Origin: Acidovorax sp. 1608163
Lineage (GTDB): Bacteria > Pseudomonadota > Gammaproteobacteria > Burkholderiales > Burkholderiaceae_C
Direction of reading: 5' to 3'
Assembly: GCF_003669015.1 (NCBI RefSeq)
Contig: NZ_CP033069.1
Coordinates: 1,305,001-1,369,000 of the forward strand
DNA: 64,000 nucleotides
Shown here: positions 27,348-36,514 of the stretch, in pieces
How positions within the stretch are numbered: position 1 is the first letter of the stretch
How the letters are laid out: each line of letters begins with the position of its first letter
Made by a program: the position numbers and the translations under genes
The notes under the pieces: generated by a model
Told to the model about the DNA's origin: nothing
The model's database searches: none
The model's input: only the letters and a program-made list of their open reading frames with translations

Positions 27348-29081
27348 TCAGGGGGCAATCCCGCGCAACTGCGCATCCGCCAAGCCCACCAGCAGGGCCT
27401 TGCCATCGGGCTCTACGCGAAACTCTCCAAACTTCGCGGCTTCCCACCGGGTCGCATCGCCCTCACGGAAGTACCAGGCATCGGTCACCAGCGTCCACTG
27501 CCCGTCGCGTGGGGTCAGTGCAAAGCGCATCTCCCCGGCCTGCAGCGGTGCTTCGGCCAAGTCGATGCGCAGCCACTGCACCACGCCGCGCTCGTCCAGC
27601 GTGCCCACGGCGTGGGGGCGCTGGCCCCAGGCCAGTTCCTCGTAAGTGAGGCGCTCTGCAGGCAGCTGGAAGTTCAGCCGCATGTAGTCGCCCTGCATCA
27701 GCGAGCGTGGGTCTACCGGGGCCAGGGGCACAAACACCTTGCGGCCCTGGGCAATGGTGTGCTCCTTTTGCGCAATGCCCACATTGGCCACCAGCAGCGT
27801 GCAGGCCAGGCCCAGCACCAGGGCCCAGGTGGCGATGCGCGGTGTAGCCCCGATAGCCCCGATAGCACCAGCAGCCAGGGCTGCGGGCGCGGTGCTGTGG
27901 GCGGGCTGGGCGGTGGCGGTGTGTTGCGCTGCGTGCAGTGCCGTCCAGGCCAGCAGCCCCAGCACGGCGCCGCAGCCCGCCAGCACCATGGCCTTGGTGG
28001 CCAGGGGCCAGGCCAGTTGGTAGTAAAAGCTGCCCACCATCCACGCCGCAGCCAGCGCGGCCACAGCGGCCTGGCGCCAGCGCTGCGTGGTGCCGGTGAT
28101 GGCCAGCGCCAGCAGGGCGGCCCCCAGCGTGGGCATGAAAAAGCCCAGCACGGCCAGCACCAGCAGCAGCACAGCCGCCTGGGGCTGGCGCAGCGCAGGC
28201 CAGGCCCGCTGCGCCACCCAGCCTGCCGCCAGCACCAGCGCCACAGAACCCACCTGGTTCACGGACACCAGCGACGAGGCTCCCGACCCCGTGGTGTGGT
28301 TGGCAGGCTCCCACAGCCCACCGCTGCCGCCCAGCACGCCCGCCAGCATGAACGTCATGCCCGACAGTTGGGCCAGCCCGCACAGCACCGCCACCACCCA
28401 GCCACAGGCCAGGGGCTCCAGCGCCACGGCCAGCCGGTTGTGCTGGCCCAGGGCTTGGTGTTGCAGGGCCAGCAGGCCCACCCAGGTGAGCAGCGCCACA
28501 TGCAGGGCCCCCCACAAAATAGTGACGTCGATGCTGCGGTGCAGGTGGTGCCAACTGCCCCCCACCGTCCAGGCCCACAGGCCTGCGGCCGCGCCCCCCA
28601 GCAGGGTGCGCAGCCAGTGTTGGGGCACGGCTGCGGCCACGGCCAGCGTGATCAACAGCAGCGTGGCCGCGGCCAGCAAGTGAGGCCCATCGCGTACCAG
28701 GGCAAAGCCCAGCAGCCACCCGCCGGTGAACAGCGCAGGGATGGCGATCTGCTCCAGGAACAGGGCAAGCCCCTTTGCGCGCAGCAGCGCCACGGCACCC
28801 GCCAGGGCCAGCGTGCCCACCACGTAGGTGCCCGCGCCGTCCAGCAGCCAGCGGCCGGCAAACAGCGCAAAAATCGCCAGCACGGGCAGGGCTGCCAGCC
28901 ATGCGCCCAGCAGGGTCAGCAGCACCACGGGCCAGGGGCGGCCGGGGTCTGCGGGGGGCTGAGCGTTGGCGGGCAACAGGCCGAGGGCTCGGGCGCTGTG
29001 CAGCATTTTTTCTAGCGGCGATCCAGGCAAATCGTTGTTTGCCTGGGTGTTGTCCGTATGAGGCATCGCGGTCTGGCTCAT
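27348..29081 (-). CDS. Membrane protein, DUF4401 fused to GDYXXLXY domain
   Basis: A 577-residue protein of two parts. The first 390 residues hold about a dozen hydrophobic segments (DUF4401-like). After one further helix (ALVLGLACTLLVANVGIAQKE), the C-terminal 160 residues form the periplasmic GDYXXLXY domain with the defining QGDYMRLNF. The two domains are separate genes in some bacteria. Its start overlaps the stop of the DUF2157 gene by four bases, so the two are translated together and probably form a membrane complex. Function unknown. Confidence 0.8.
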   Translation of the reverse strand: MSQTAMPHTDNTQANNDLPGSPLEKMLHSARALGLLPANAQPPADPGRPWPVVLLTLLGAWLAALPVLAIFALFAGRWLLDGAGTYVVGTLALAGAVALLRAKGLALFLEQIAIPALFTGGWLLGFALVRDGPHLLAAATLLLITLAVAAAVPQHWLRTLLGGAAAGLWAWTVGGSWHHLHRSIDVTILWGALHVALLTWVGLLALQHQALGQHNRLAVALEPLACGWVVAVLCGLAQLSGMTFMLAGVLGGSGGLWEPANHTTGSGASSLVSVNQVGSVALVLAAGWVAQRAWPALRQPQAAVLLLVLAVLGFFMPTLGAALLALAITGTTQRWRQAAVAALAAAWMVGSFYYQLAWPLATKAMVLAGCGAVLGLLAWTALHAAQHTATAQPAHSTAPAALAAGAIGAIGATPRIATWALVLGLACTLLVANVGIAQKEHTIAQGRKVFVPLAPVDPRSLMQGDYMRLNFQLPAERLTYEELAWGQRPHAVGTLDERGVVQWLRIDLAEAPLQAGEMRFALTPRDGQWTLVTDAWYFREGDATRWEAAKFGEFRVEPDGKALLVGLADAQLRGIAP

Positions 29082-30115
29082 GCGTTGTCCTTGGTGGCGT
29101 CTGCGTGGGCATCGGCACTGTTGTGGGCTGGCTGGGGTTGCGGGTCCAGGGCCTGGGCATTGCGCGCCATGCGCATCACCAGCTGCACGCTGCCTGCCAG
29201 CAAACCTGCGGCCATCAGGCCCACCATCAGCAGCCCGCCTATCAAATCGCCGCGCGAGCCCTCCAGAAGCAAGCGGGCCAGCCCGGTGACCAGCAGCACG
29301 TTCAGCCCCAGCGTGGAGGCACTGAGCAAGAACAGGTCAAAACACCGGCGCTGCCCTGTGACGGCCGCAGTGCCCGCCAGCAGCAACAAGCCCAGCGCGT
29401 AGTGCGGCGCCACCGGCGAGTGGAACAGTGCGGGCAGGGCCGTGGTGGTCACCAGCGTGATGGCCAGCGCGCCCGCGGTGCGCAAGGACCACAGCCCGGC
29501 GCCCGTCACGCGCTGCAAGGCGGGCAGGGGCAGCATGGCGGCCGTGACGCCCAGCGCCGCCGACAGCGCCAGCAGGTGCACGCCCAGGTCCTGGGGCAGC
29601 ACGCGCCAGCGGTGGCCCGTGTGGGCCTGCGCCCACAGCGCAATGCCGGTGGTGGCCACCAGCACCCATGGGGCCCACAGCGCATCGCTGCGCCCGGCTA
29701 CGGCCAGGGGCAGCGTCAACACGGCCCACCAGGTAAACAGCTGCCAGGGGTCGGCCCCGGTTTGGTAGGTTTGCCCGAAGTAGGCAAACAGAGCGCCCGT
29801 GCCCAGCAGCGCCAGAATGCCCAGCGGCACCCGTGCCGCAGCACGCCACAGCGCCCCGGCATACATCACGGCCACAAAGCCTTGCAGCAGGGCAAAGCGG
29901 GCGGGGCGGCCCAGCGTGTCCCAGTTCGATGCGATCCACATCACGATGCCCAGGCCGCCGAGGGCGGCCGCCAGCACGGCCACGGTGCGCCACAGGTGGC
30001 GCTGCAGCTGGGGTGGGGGCTCGTGCCAGGGGGCCAGGGATTCGAGCTGGAGCGCGGTGGGGCGGTCCAGCGCGTGGTGCTGGACGAGGGCCAGCCAAGC
30101 GGTGCGCAGATTCAT
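29078..30115 (-). CDS. DUF2157 membrane protein
   Basis: A 345-residue multi-pass protein. It has an N-terminal soluble start (AWLALVQHHALDRPTALQLESLAPW), then IVMWIASNWDTLGRPARFAL, which is the DUF2157 core, GTGALFAYFGQTYQTGADPWQLF, and eight or so helices. The C-terminal tail is polar. GGGAG before ATG 30115 supports the start. It is coupled to the downstream DUF4401-GDYXXLXY gene by an ATGA overlap. Function unknown. Confidence 0.82.
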   Translation of the reverse strand: MNLRTAWLALVQHHALDRPTALQLESLAPWHEPPPQLQRHLWRTVAVLAAALGGLGIVMWIASNWDTLGRPARFALLQGFVAVMYAGALWRAAARVPLGILALLGTGALFAYFGQTYQTGADPWQLFTWWAVLTLPLAVAGRSDALWAPWVLVATTGIALWAQAHTGHRWRVLPQDLGVHLLALSAALGVTAAMLPLPALQRVTGAGLWSLRTAGALAITLVTTTALPALFHSPVAPHYALGLLLLAGTAAVTGQRRCFDLFLLSASTLGLNVLLVTGLARLLLEGSRGDLIGGLLMVGLMAAGLLAGSVQLVMRMARNAQALDPQPQPAHNSADAHADATKDNA

Positions 30116-30200
30116 GTTTTCTCCCTCGAGGAACGGGGCCTGGAGTGCCTACCTGCGCTGGGTAGGCTGTGGCCCGCTGCATTCCTCGTGAGTGCGCACT

Positions 30201-31010
30201 TTACTGCGCCAGAAAATCGCGCAGCGCTGCCAGCGTCTCCTCAGGGGCTTCGGTCATCTGGTGGTGGCCGCTGGGCAGGTGGCGGATCTGCACCGCTTTG
30301 CCTGCGGCCTGGGCGGCCTTCACCAGGGTCTGCGCCGCTTTGGGTGGGGTCATCTGGTCTTGCTCGCCCAGCGCAAACAGCACCGGGCAGGTGACTTGCG
30401 CCATGGCCTGTTCGCCATGGGCGTAGGTGTTGCAGGCGTTGAAGCCCCGGTGGAACACATTGACGGTGGGATTGCTGCGCAGCACCTTGCGCCCCAGCGC
30501 CATGCCAGCGCCAAACACCCAGAACCCGGCGCCCGAGGGCGATGCCAGCGAGCAGCGCGAGAACACGTTGACCATGTGCAGGGCTTTTTCGGGCTCGCTC
30601 AGGGCCGATTCGAGTAACGCGGGCGAGACCTTCATGGGGTAGGCCGTGCCCACCAGGGCCAGGTGCGTGGCGCGTTCGCCCAGCTGGGCTGCGGCCTGCA
30701 GCGCAATGAGCGAACCCCAGCTGTGGCCCACCAGCGCAGCGCGGGCAATGCCCAGGGCATCGAGCAGCGCCACGATGAAGTCGGCCGCCTGCTCTACCGT
30801 AGCGGGGGCATCGCCCGCGCTTTTGCAGTGGCCTGGCAGGTCCACGGCCAGCACGTTGTAGCCGTGGTGCGCCAGGTAGCGGCTTTGCAGGGCCCACACG
30901 CTGTGGTCGTTGAGCACGCCGTGGACCATGACCACGGTGGGCTTGGCAGCATCGAAGGGCTTGCCGCCGGTGTAGCAGAAGGTGCGGTGTCCGTTGACGG
31001 TGGTGTACAT
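30201..31010 (-). CDS. Alpha/beta hydrolase
   Basis: A 269-residue alpha/beta-fold hydrolase. The oxyanion segment MVHGVLNDHSVW, the nucleophile elbow LVGHSWGS with Ser97, the acid after FALGEQDQMTP and the catalytic His in LPSGHHQMTE are all present. No signal peptide. It starts three bases after the metY stop, so it is in one transcript with that gene; by analogy with MetX-like proteins an acyl-homoserine link is tempting but unsupported, and the substrate is unknown. Confidence 0.88.
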   Translation of the reverse strand: MYTTVNGHRTFCYTGGKPFDAAKPTVVMVHGVLNDHSVWALQSRYLAHHGYNVLAVDLPGHCKSAGDAPATVEQAADFIVALLDALGIARAALVGHSWGSLIALQAAAQLGERATHLALVGTAYPMKVSPALLESALSEPEKALHMVNVFSRCSLASPSGAGFWVFGAGMALGRKVLRSNPTVNVFHRGFNACNTYAHGEQAMAQVTCPVLFALGEQDQMTPPKAAQTLVKAAQAAGKAVQIRHLPSGHHQMTEAPEETLAALRDFLAQ

Positions 31011-31013
31011 GGC

Positions 31014-32324
31014 TCAGACCCCTGCCTTCTCTGCCGCTTTGAGTGCGCGCTTGAGGTCGTCGATGAGGTCGTCCGCATCTTCCAGACCAATGGACAGGCG
31101 GATGGTGCCCTGCGTGATGCCCGCCTGCACCAGCGCCTCATCGCTCATGCGGAAGTGCGTGGTGCTGGCGGGGTGAATGACCAGGCTGCGGCAGTCGCCC
31201 ACATTGGCCAGGTGGCTGAAGACCTTGAGGGTTTCGATGAACTTCTTGCCTTGCTCGCGGTTGCCCTTGAGGTCAAAGCTGAACACCGAGCCCGCGCCGC
31301 GCGGCAGCAGCTTTTGCGCGAGCTGGTGGCTGGGGTGCGATGCGAGCATGGGGTGGCCCACGCGCGAGACGAAGGGCTGGCTGGCCAGGAATTCGACCAC
31401 GCGCGCCGTGTTGCGCATGTGGCGCTCCATGCGCAGGGGCAGGGTCTCAATGCCCTGCAGGATGAGCCAGGCCGTGTGCGGGCTCATGCAGGCGCCAAAG
31501 TCGCGCAAGCCCTCGCGCCGCGCACGCAGCAAAAAGGCGCCCACCGAGCTTTCTTCGGTGAACACCATGTTGTGAAAGCCCGCGTAGGGGGCCGTGAGTT
31601 CGGCAAAGCGGCCTGCCGCGCGCGCGCCATCCCAGTCAAAGCTGCCGCCGTCCACCACAATGCCGCCCACCACGGTGCCGTGGCCCGAGAGGAACTTGGT
31701 GGCCGAGTGGTAGACCAGATCGGCCCCATGCTCCAGCGGCTTCATCAGCCAGGGCGAGGTGAGGGTCGAATCGACCAGCAGCGGCACCCCGGCCTCGTGC
31801 GCCATCGCGCTGATGGTGGGGATGTCCAGCACATCCAGGCCAGGGTTGCCCACGGTTTCGCCAAAGAACAGTTTGGTGTTGGGGCGCACGGCGGCGCGCC
31901 AGCCGTCGATGTCACCGGGCTTTACAAACGTGGTTTCAATGCCGAAGCGGCTCAGCGTGTAGTGCAGCAGGTTTTGGCTGCCGCCGTACAGCGCCGTGCT
32001 GGCCACAATGTGGCTGCCCGCGCCCATCAGCGTGGCAATGGCCAGGTGCAGCGCGGCCTGGCCGCTGGCCACGGCAATGGCGCCCACGCCGCCTTCCAGA
32101 GCGGCCACACGCTGTTCCAGCACCGCGTTGGTGGGGTTGCTGATGCGGCTGTACACATGGCCGGGCCGCTCCAGGTTGAACAGCGAGGCAGCGTGTTCGC
32201 TGGACTCGAACACGAACGAGGTGGTCAGGTGGATGGGCACTGCACGCGCGCCGGTGGCGGGGTCGGGCACGGCGCCTGCGTGCAAGGCGAGCGTGTCAAA
32301 GCCGGGGTCTGAATATCCGGGCAT
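31014..32324 (-). CDS. metY: O-acetylhomoserine sulfhydrylase
   Basis: A 436-residue PLP enzyme of the Cys/Met-metabolism family making homocysteine from O-acetyl- or O-succinylhomoserine and sulfide. GFDTLALHAG, YSRISNPTNAVLEQRVAALEGG, ASGQAALHLAI and the PLP lysine Lys210 in HSATKFLSGHG are diagnostic, and GTIRLSIGLEDADDLIDDL ends the family. ATG 32324 starts the conserved N-terminus; the frame extends 36 bases upstream without support. The gene faces a CBS-domain gene across a 116-bp divergent promoter region. Confidence 0.93.
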   Translation of the reverse strand: MPGYSDPGFDTLALHAGAVPDPATGARAVPIHLTTSFVFESSEHAASLFNLERPGHVYSRISNPTNAVLEQRVAALEGGVGAIAVASGQAALHLAIATLMGAGSHIVASTALYGGSQNLLHYTLSRFGIETTFVKPGDIDGWRAAVRPNTKLFFGETVGNPGLDVLDIPTISAMAHEAGVPLLVDSTLTSPWLMKPLEHGADLVYHSATKFLSGHGTVVGGIVVDGGSFDWDGARAAGRFAELTAPYAGFHNMVFTEESSVGAFLLRARREGLRDFGACMSPHTAWLILQGIETLPLRMERHMRNTARVVEFLASQPFVSRVGHPMLASHPSHQLAQKLLPRGAGSVFSFDLKGNREQGKKFIETLKVFSHLANVGDCRSLVIHPASTTHFRMSDEALVQAGITQGTIRLSIGLEDADDLIDDLKRALKAAEKAGV

Positions 32325-32440
32325 AGGTGTCTGTCTCCGATGTTGTCGATATGGGCGCAAATTGTGGGCTATATTTACCCGGAATCAGCCTTAAGACGCA
32401 GCCTACAGCGCTGCGCGCATCCCCTCGGAGACCCTGCCCC

Positions 32441-32893
32441 ATGAAAGTCAGCGACATCCTGCGCGTCAAAGGAAACACCCTCTACACCGTGACACCGGAC
32501 GAGCCCTTGGCCGACGCCGCTCAGGTGATGGCCGAGAAAGACATTGGCTCGCTGGTGGTGATGGAGCTGGGTGACCTGGTGGGCATGCTCACCTTCCGCG
32601 AGGTGATCCAGGCCGTGGTGCGCAATGGGGGCTCGGTGGGCACGCTGCGGGTGCGATCGGCCATGGACGATGCGCCGCTGACCTGCACGCTGGAAACCGA
32701 GATGGACGAGGTGCGCCGCATGATGCTGGACCGCCATGCCCGCTACATGCCCGTGATGGACAAGCGCATGCTCATGGGGGTCATCAGCTTCTACGATGTG
32801 GCCAAGGCCGTGGTGGACAGCCAGAACTTTGAAAACCAGATGCTCAAGGCCTACATCCGCGACTGGCCCGCTGAGGACGACACCAAGGCCTGA
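32441..32893 (+). CDS. CBS-domain protein
   Basis: A 150-residue protein made of two CBS domains (SDILRVKGNTLYTVTPDEPLADAAQVM... and VRSAMDDAPLTCTLETEMDEVRRMM...), ending in ISFYDVAKAVVDSQNFENQMLKAYI. Such stand-alone pairs bind adenine nucleotides and sense energy state. The frame is open upstream, but ATG 32441 begins the first domain. No partner gene is adjacent in the same direction. Confidence 0.9.
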   Translation: MKVSDILRVKGNTLYTVTPDEPLADAAQVMAEKDIGSLVVMELGDLVGMLTFREVIQAVVRNGGSVGTLRVRSAMDDAPLTCTLETEMDEVRRMMLDRHARYMPVMDKRMLMGVISFYDVAKAVVDSQNFENQMLKAYIRDWPAEDDTKA

Positions 32894-32981
32894 CAAGTCA
32901 CGGTGTTTTTAGGGCGCCAATGTGGTGCCTGCCCAGGTGGGGCAGGTCATCACTGGCAACCACAGTCCCTGTCCGGCAGCA

Positions 32982-35228
32982 CTAGGCGCAGCAGGCCGTA
33001 CTAGCCCCTGGCATCCACGACGCCAGCATCTCTGCTGGCATGGGGCGGCCCAGCAAATAGCCCTGCATTACCTCGCAGCCGTGGTCCTTGAGCCAGCGGC
33101 ATTGGTGCTGCGTTTCCACCCCTTCGGCAACCACCGTCATGTGCAGGCTTTTGGCGATGCTGAGCACCGAAATGGTCAGCGCCCGTGCGGTTTCGCTGTG
33201 TTCTAGGTCTTGCACAAACGATTTGTCCAGCTTGAGCTCTGCAATGGGCAGGCGGTGCAGATAGCTCAGGCTGGAATACCCGGTGCCAAAGTCATCCAGC
33301 GATAGCTTGAAGCCCTGCTGGCTGAGCTGCTCGATGTTCTCTTGGGTGACGGCGCGGCCATCCATCACCACACTCTCGGTAATCTCCAGCAGCAGGTCTT
33401 GGGCACAGAGCCCGTGCTGGAGCAGGGTTGCGCTGATGCTTTGCGCAAAACCTTTTTGGTGGAAGCTGCGGCCCGACAGGTTCAGTGCGACATGTGGCAC
33501 GACCAGGCCCGCAGCGCGCCAGGCCGTGAGCTGCGTACAGGCCTCGTCCACCAGCCATCGCGTCAGAGGGTGGATCAGACCCGTTTCTTCGGCCAGCGGG
33601 ATGAACTGGGCTGGCGAGATGGCGCCCCATTCGGGGTGGCTCCAGCGGGCCAGGGCTTCCACTCCGTGCAGGGTGAGCACTGGGTCCGCTGTGGTCTGCG
33701 GCTGGTAGTGCAGCGTGAGCTGGCGCTGCTCCAGTGCCTGGCGCAAGGCCCTTTCCATGGCCGCGCGCTCTTGGGCGCGGCGGTTCATCTCCAGGCTGAA
33801 GAGCTGCAGGCTGTGCAGATGATCGCTTTTGGCCTGGTACATGGCCTGGTCCGCGTGCAGCAGCAGGGTGTCGATGTCGGTGCCGTCGTCTGGGTAGATG
33901 GCAATGCCGATGCTGGCGCTGGGCAGGTTGACCTGGCCCTGGATGTCCACCGGGTGGGCGATTCTGGACAGCACGCGCTGGGCCGTTTGCACCGCCTGCT
34001 GGCTGCTGCAATTGGACAGCAGCAGCACGAATTCATCACCCGAGAGGCGACCAATGCCGTCTTGCGCACGCACGCATTCGCCCAGGCGCTGTGCCACTTC
34101 GCGCAGCAGTGCGTCGCCCGCTGCGTGGCCCTGGGTGTCATTCACCTGCTTGAACCGGTCCAGGTCCACAAAGAGCACAGCGCCGCTTTGGTGGTCTCGC
34201 TCCATCTGGGACAGGGCCCGCTCGGCATTGCTGCGGAACATGGCGCGGTTGGGCAGACCGGTGAGTGCGTCAAAAAACGCCAGTTGGTGGATGCGCTGGC
34301 GTGCGGCATCGCGCTCGATGGCCAGGGCGCACAGGTGCAGGCACACCTGCACCAGGCTTTGGTGCAGTGCGTTGGGTTCGCGGGGCTCTTTGAAGTAGAA
34401 GGCAAAGGTGCCCACCACCAGGCCCTGGTGGTCGCGGATGGGGCTGGACCAGCAGGCCTTGAGCCCGGTGGGCTGGAAGAGAGCTCGGTAGTCGTCCCAG
34501 CGTGGGTCGGTGGCAATGTCGGTGGTCACCACGGGCAGCCCCCAGTAGGCGGCGGTGCCGCACGAGCCCGCCTTGGGGCCAATGCGCAAGCCGTCCAGCG
34601 CTGCACAAATATCTGGCGGCAAGCCGGGGGCTGCCAGCGGGTGGATCAGGCCGTTGGCATCCACCGCCAGGATGGAGGCAGTAACTTCGGGGGCAATGCC
34701 TTCGACCTCTTTGCACACCTTGGCCATCAGCGCGGGCAGGCTGGTTTCGCTGACCATGCTCTCCAGCACGCGCTTTTGCAGCACTTCGTGCATCTTGGTG
34801 AGGGTGATGTCGGTCAGCACGGTGATGGACCCACCGGGTCCGCCCACAGCTTCGTCGGCCGCATTGACCACCATCGACACCCAGCGGGGCTGGCCGTCGC
34901 GGCTGTAAATGAGGGCATCGCCGTGGTAGTGCCCGTGCAGGCGCAGCCCGTTGCGAATGGCGTCGGTCAGCCCTTGCTGTGTGTGCGGCCCTTGCAGCAG
35001 GTTGCTGAGGTATTTGCCGCGAATGTCGTCCATGCTGAAGCCAAACAGGCGCGTGAAGCCGTGGTTGACGTACACGACCTGGCGGTCGCTGTTGGTCATG
35101 GCGATGGCGTTGTCGCTGCAGTCCAGGGCGTTGCGCAAAGGGCCATTGGCCAGTTCCGGCAATGGGGCCGGTGCTGGCTGCGTTGCAGCGGTGGCTGGGT
35201 CTCCGGGGGGCAGTATGGAGGCTGGCAT
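32982..35228 (-). CDS. PAS-GAF-GGDEF-EAL signalling protein
   Basis: A 748-residue cyclic-di-GMP enzyme. A PAS domain (about 30-140; NAIAMTNSDRQVVYVNHGFTRLFG) is followed by a GAF domain (about 160-310), a GGDEF domain (about 315-480) and an EAL domain (about 495-740). The GGDEF motif reads SGDEF (396-400), a degenerate but sometimes active form. The EAL domain is complete: EALARW (524), EITESV, DDFGTGYSS (645-653), LKLDKSF and AEGVET. The net activity is therefore probably phosphodiesterase. The last residues are Cys-rich (TACCA). It is divergent from aroC. No membrane segment, so it is cytoplasmic. Confidence 0.92.
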   Translation of the reverse strand: MPASILPPGDPATAATQPAPAPLPELANGPLRNALDCSDNAIAMTNSDRQVVYVNHGFTRLFGFSMDDIRGKYLSNLLQGPHTQQGLTDAIRNGLRLHGHYHGDALIYSRDGQPRWVSMVVNAADEAVGGPGGSITVLTDITLTKMHEVLQKRVLESMVSETSLPALMAKVCKEVEGIAPEVTASILAVDANGLIHPLAAPGLPPDICAALDGLRIGPKAGSCGTAAYWGLPVVTTDIATDPRWDDYRALFQPTGLKACWSSPIRDHQGLVVGTFAFYFKEPREPNALHQSLVQVCLHLCALAIERDAARQRIHQLAFFDALTGLPNRAMFRSNAERALSQMERDHQSGAVLFVDLDRFKQVNDTQGHAAGDALLREVAQRLGECVRAQDGIGRLSGDEFVLLLSNCSSQQAVQTAQRVLSRIAHPVDIQGQVNLPSASIGIAIYPDDGTDIDTLLLHADQAMYQAKSDHLHSLQLFSLEMNRRAQERAAMERALRQALEQRQLTLHYQPQTTADPVLTLHGVEALARWSHPEWGAISPAQFIPLAEETGLIHPLTRWLVDEACTQLTAWRAAGLVVPHVALNLSGRSFHQKGFAQSISATLLQHGLCAQDLLLEITESVVMDGRAVTQENIEQLSQQGFKLSLDDFGTGYSSLSYLHRLPIAELKLDKSFVQDLEHSETARALTISVLSIAKSLHMTVVAEGVETQHQCRWLKDHGCEVMQGYLLGRPMPAEMLASWMPGASTACCA

Positions 35229-35330
35229 GCGCTTCTCAGGAGGAGTCGTACCCCATGCTAGCCCTTGGCGGGCGCTCTGCCAAGCGCTGGATACGCATGC
35301 GGGACAGGTTTGCTCTGGGATAATCCTTGA

Positions 35331-36428
35331 ATGAGCGGCAATACCCTAGGCACCCTTTTCGCTGTCACCAATTTTGGTGAATCCCATGGTCCAGCCATTG
35401 GCTGCGTGATTGACGGCTGCCCCCCCGGCATGCCGTTGACCGAGGCCGACATCCAGATCGACCTGGACCGCCGCCGCCCTGGTACCAGCCGGCACGTGAC
35501 CCAGCGCAACGAACCTGACGCGGTGGAAATCCTCTCGGGCGTGTACGAGGGCAAGACCACCGGCACCCCCATTGCCCTGCTGATTCGCAACACCGACCAG
35601 CGCAGCAAAGACTACGGCAACATCGCCCAGAGCTTTCGCCCTGGCCACGCCGATTATTCGTACTGGCACAAGTACGGCATTCGCGACCCTCGGGGCGGTG
35701 GTCGCTCGTCTGCACGCCTGACGGCCCCCACCGTGGCGGCGGGCGCCGTGGCCAAAAAGTGGCTACAGCAGCAATATGGCACGCAGTTCCGCGCCTGCAT
35801 GACGCAGCTGGGCGAGCTGGAGATTCCCTTCGAGAGCTGGGACCACGTGCGCAGCAACCCGTTTTTTGCCCCGGTAGCCGATGTGGCCCAGTACGAAGAC
35901 TACATGGATGCCCTGCGCAAAGCGGGTGATTCGTGTGGTGCGCGCATCCGGGTGCAGGCCACGGGTGTGCCAGTGGGCTTGGGCGAGCCCTTGTACGACA
36001 AGCTGGATGCCGACATTGCCTTTGTCATGATGGGGCTCAATGCCGTCAAGGGCGTGGAGATTGGTGCCGGTTTTGCCAGCGTGGCCCAGCGGGGCACCAC
36101 GCATGGCGATTCGATGGCGCCTAACGGCTTTCTCTCGAACAACGCGGGCGGCGTGCTCGGCGGCATCAGCACCGGGCAAGACCTGGAAGTGAGCATTGCC
36201 ATCAAACCCACCAGCTCCATCATCAGTCCGCGCGACTCCATTGACATCCACGGCAACCCCACCGAAGTCATCACCAAGGGCCGCCACGACCCGTGCGTGG
36301 GCATCCGTGCAGCCCCTATTGCAGAAGCGCTGCTGGCGCTGGTGGTGATGGACCATGCCCTGCGCCACCGCGCCCAGTGCGGCGATGTGGTGCACGACGT
36401 GGCACCGATCAAAGCCTCGTTCCTCTGA
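35331..36428 (+). CDS. aroC: Chorismate synthase
   Basis: A 365-residue FMN-dependent enzyme, the last step of the common shikimate pathway. The three family signatures [32 protein letters not shown] with the following [26 protein letters not shown], and [19 protein letters not shown] are complete. A GATAAT hexamer at about 35318 precedes the start closely. It is followed by an MFS gene in the same direction. Confidence 0.97.
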   Translation: MSGNTLGTLFAVTNFGESHGPAIGCVIDGCPPGMPLTEADIQIDLDRRRPGTSRHVTQRNEPDAVEILSGVYEGKTTGTPIALLIRNTDQRSKDYGNIAQSFRPGHADYSYWHKYGIRDPRGGGRSSARLTAPTVAAGAVAKKWLQQQYGTQFRACMTQLGELEIPFESWDHVRSNPFFAPVADVAQYEDYMDALRKAGDSCGARIRVQATGVPVGLGEPLYDKLDADIAFVMMGLNAVKGVEIGAGFASVAQRGTTHGDSMAPNGFLSNNAGGVLGGISTGQDLEVSIAIKPTSSIISPRDSIDIHGNPTEVITKGRHDPCVGIRAAPIAEALLALVVMDHALRHRAQCGDVVHDVAPIKASFL

Positions 36429-36514
36429 AGACCCGCACGGCCTGTGCGCAATTTGCAGCGTGATGGCATGGGCGTTGCTGCGCGGGCACGTTGTGCCTGC
36501 GCGGCCTGACAGGC

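Noticed and set aside
27119-27447. Minus-strand frames over the family-B palindromes
   Set aside because: The translations contain VRAEPVEAR-type peptides, which are simply the repeat arms read as protein.
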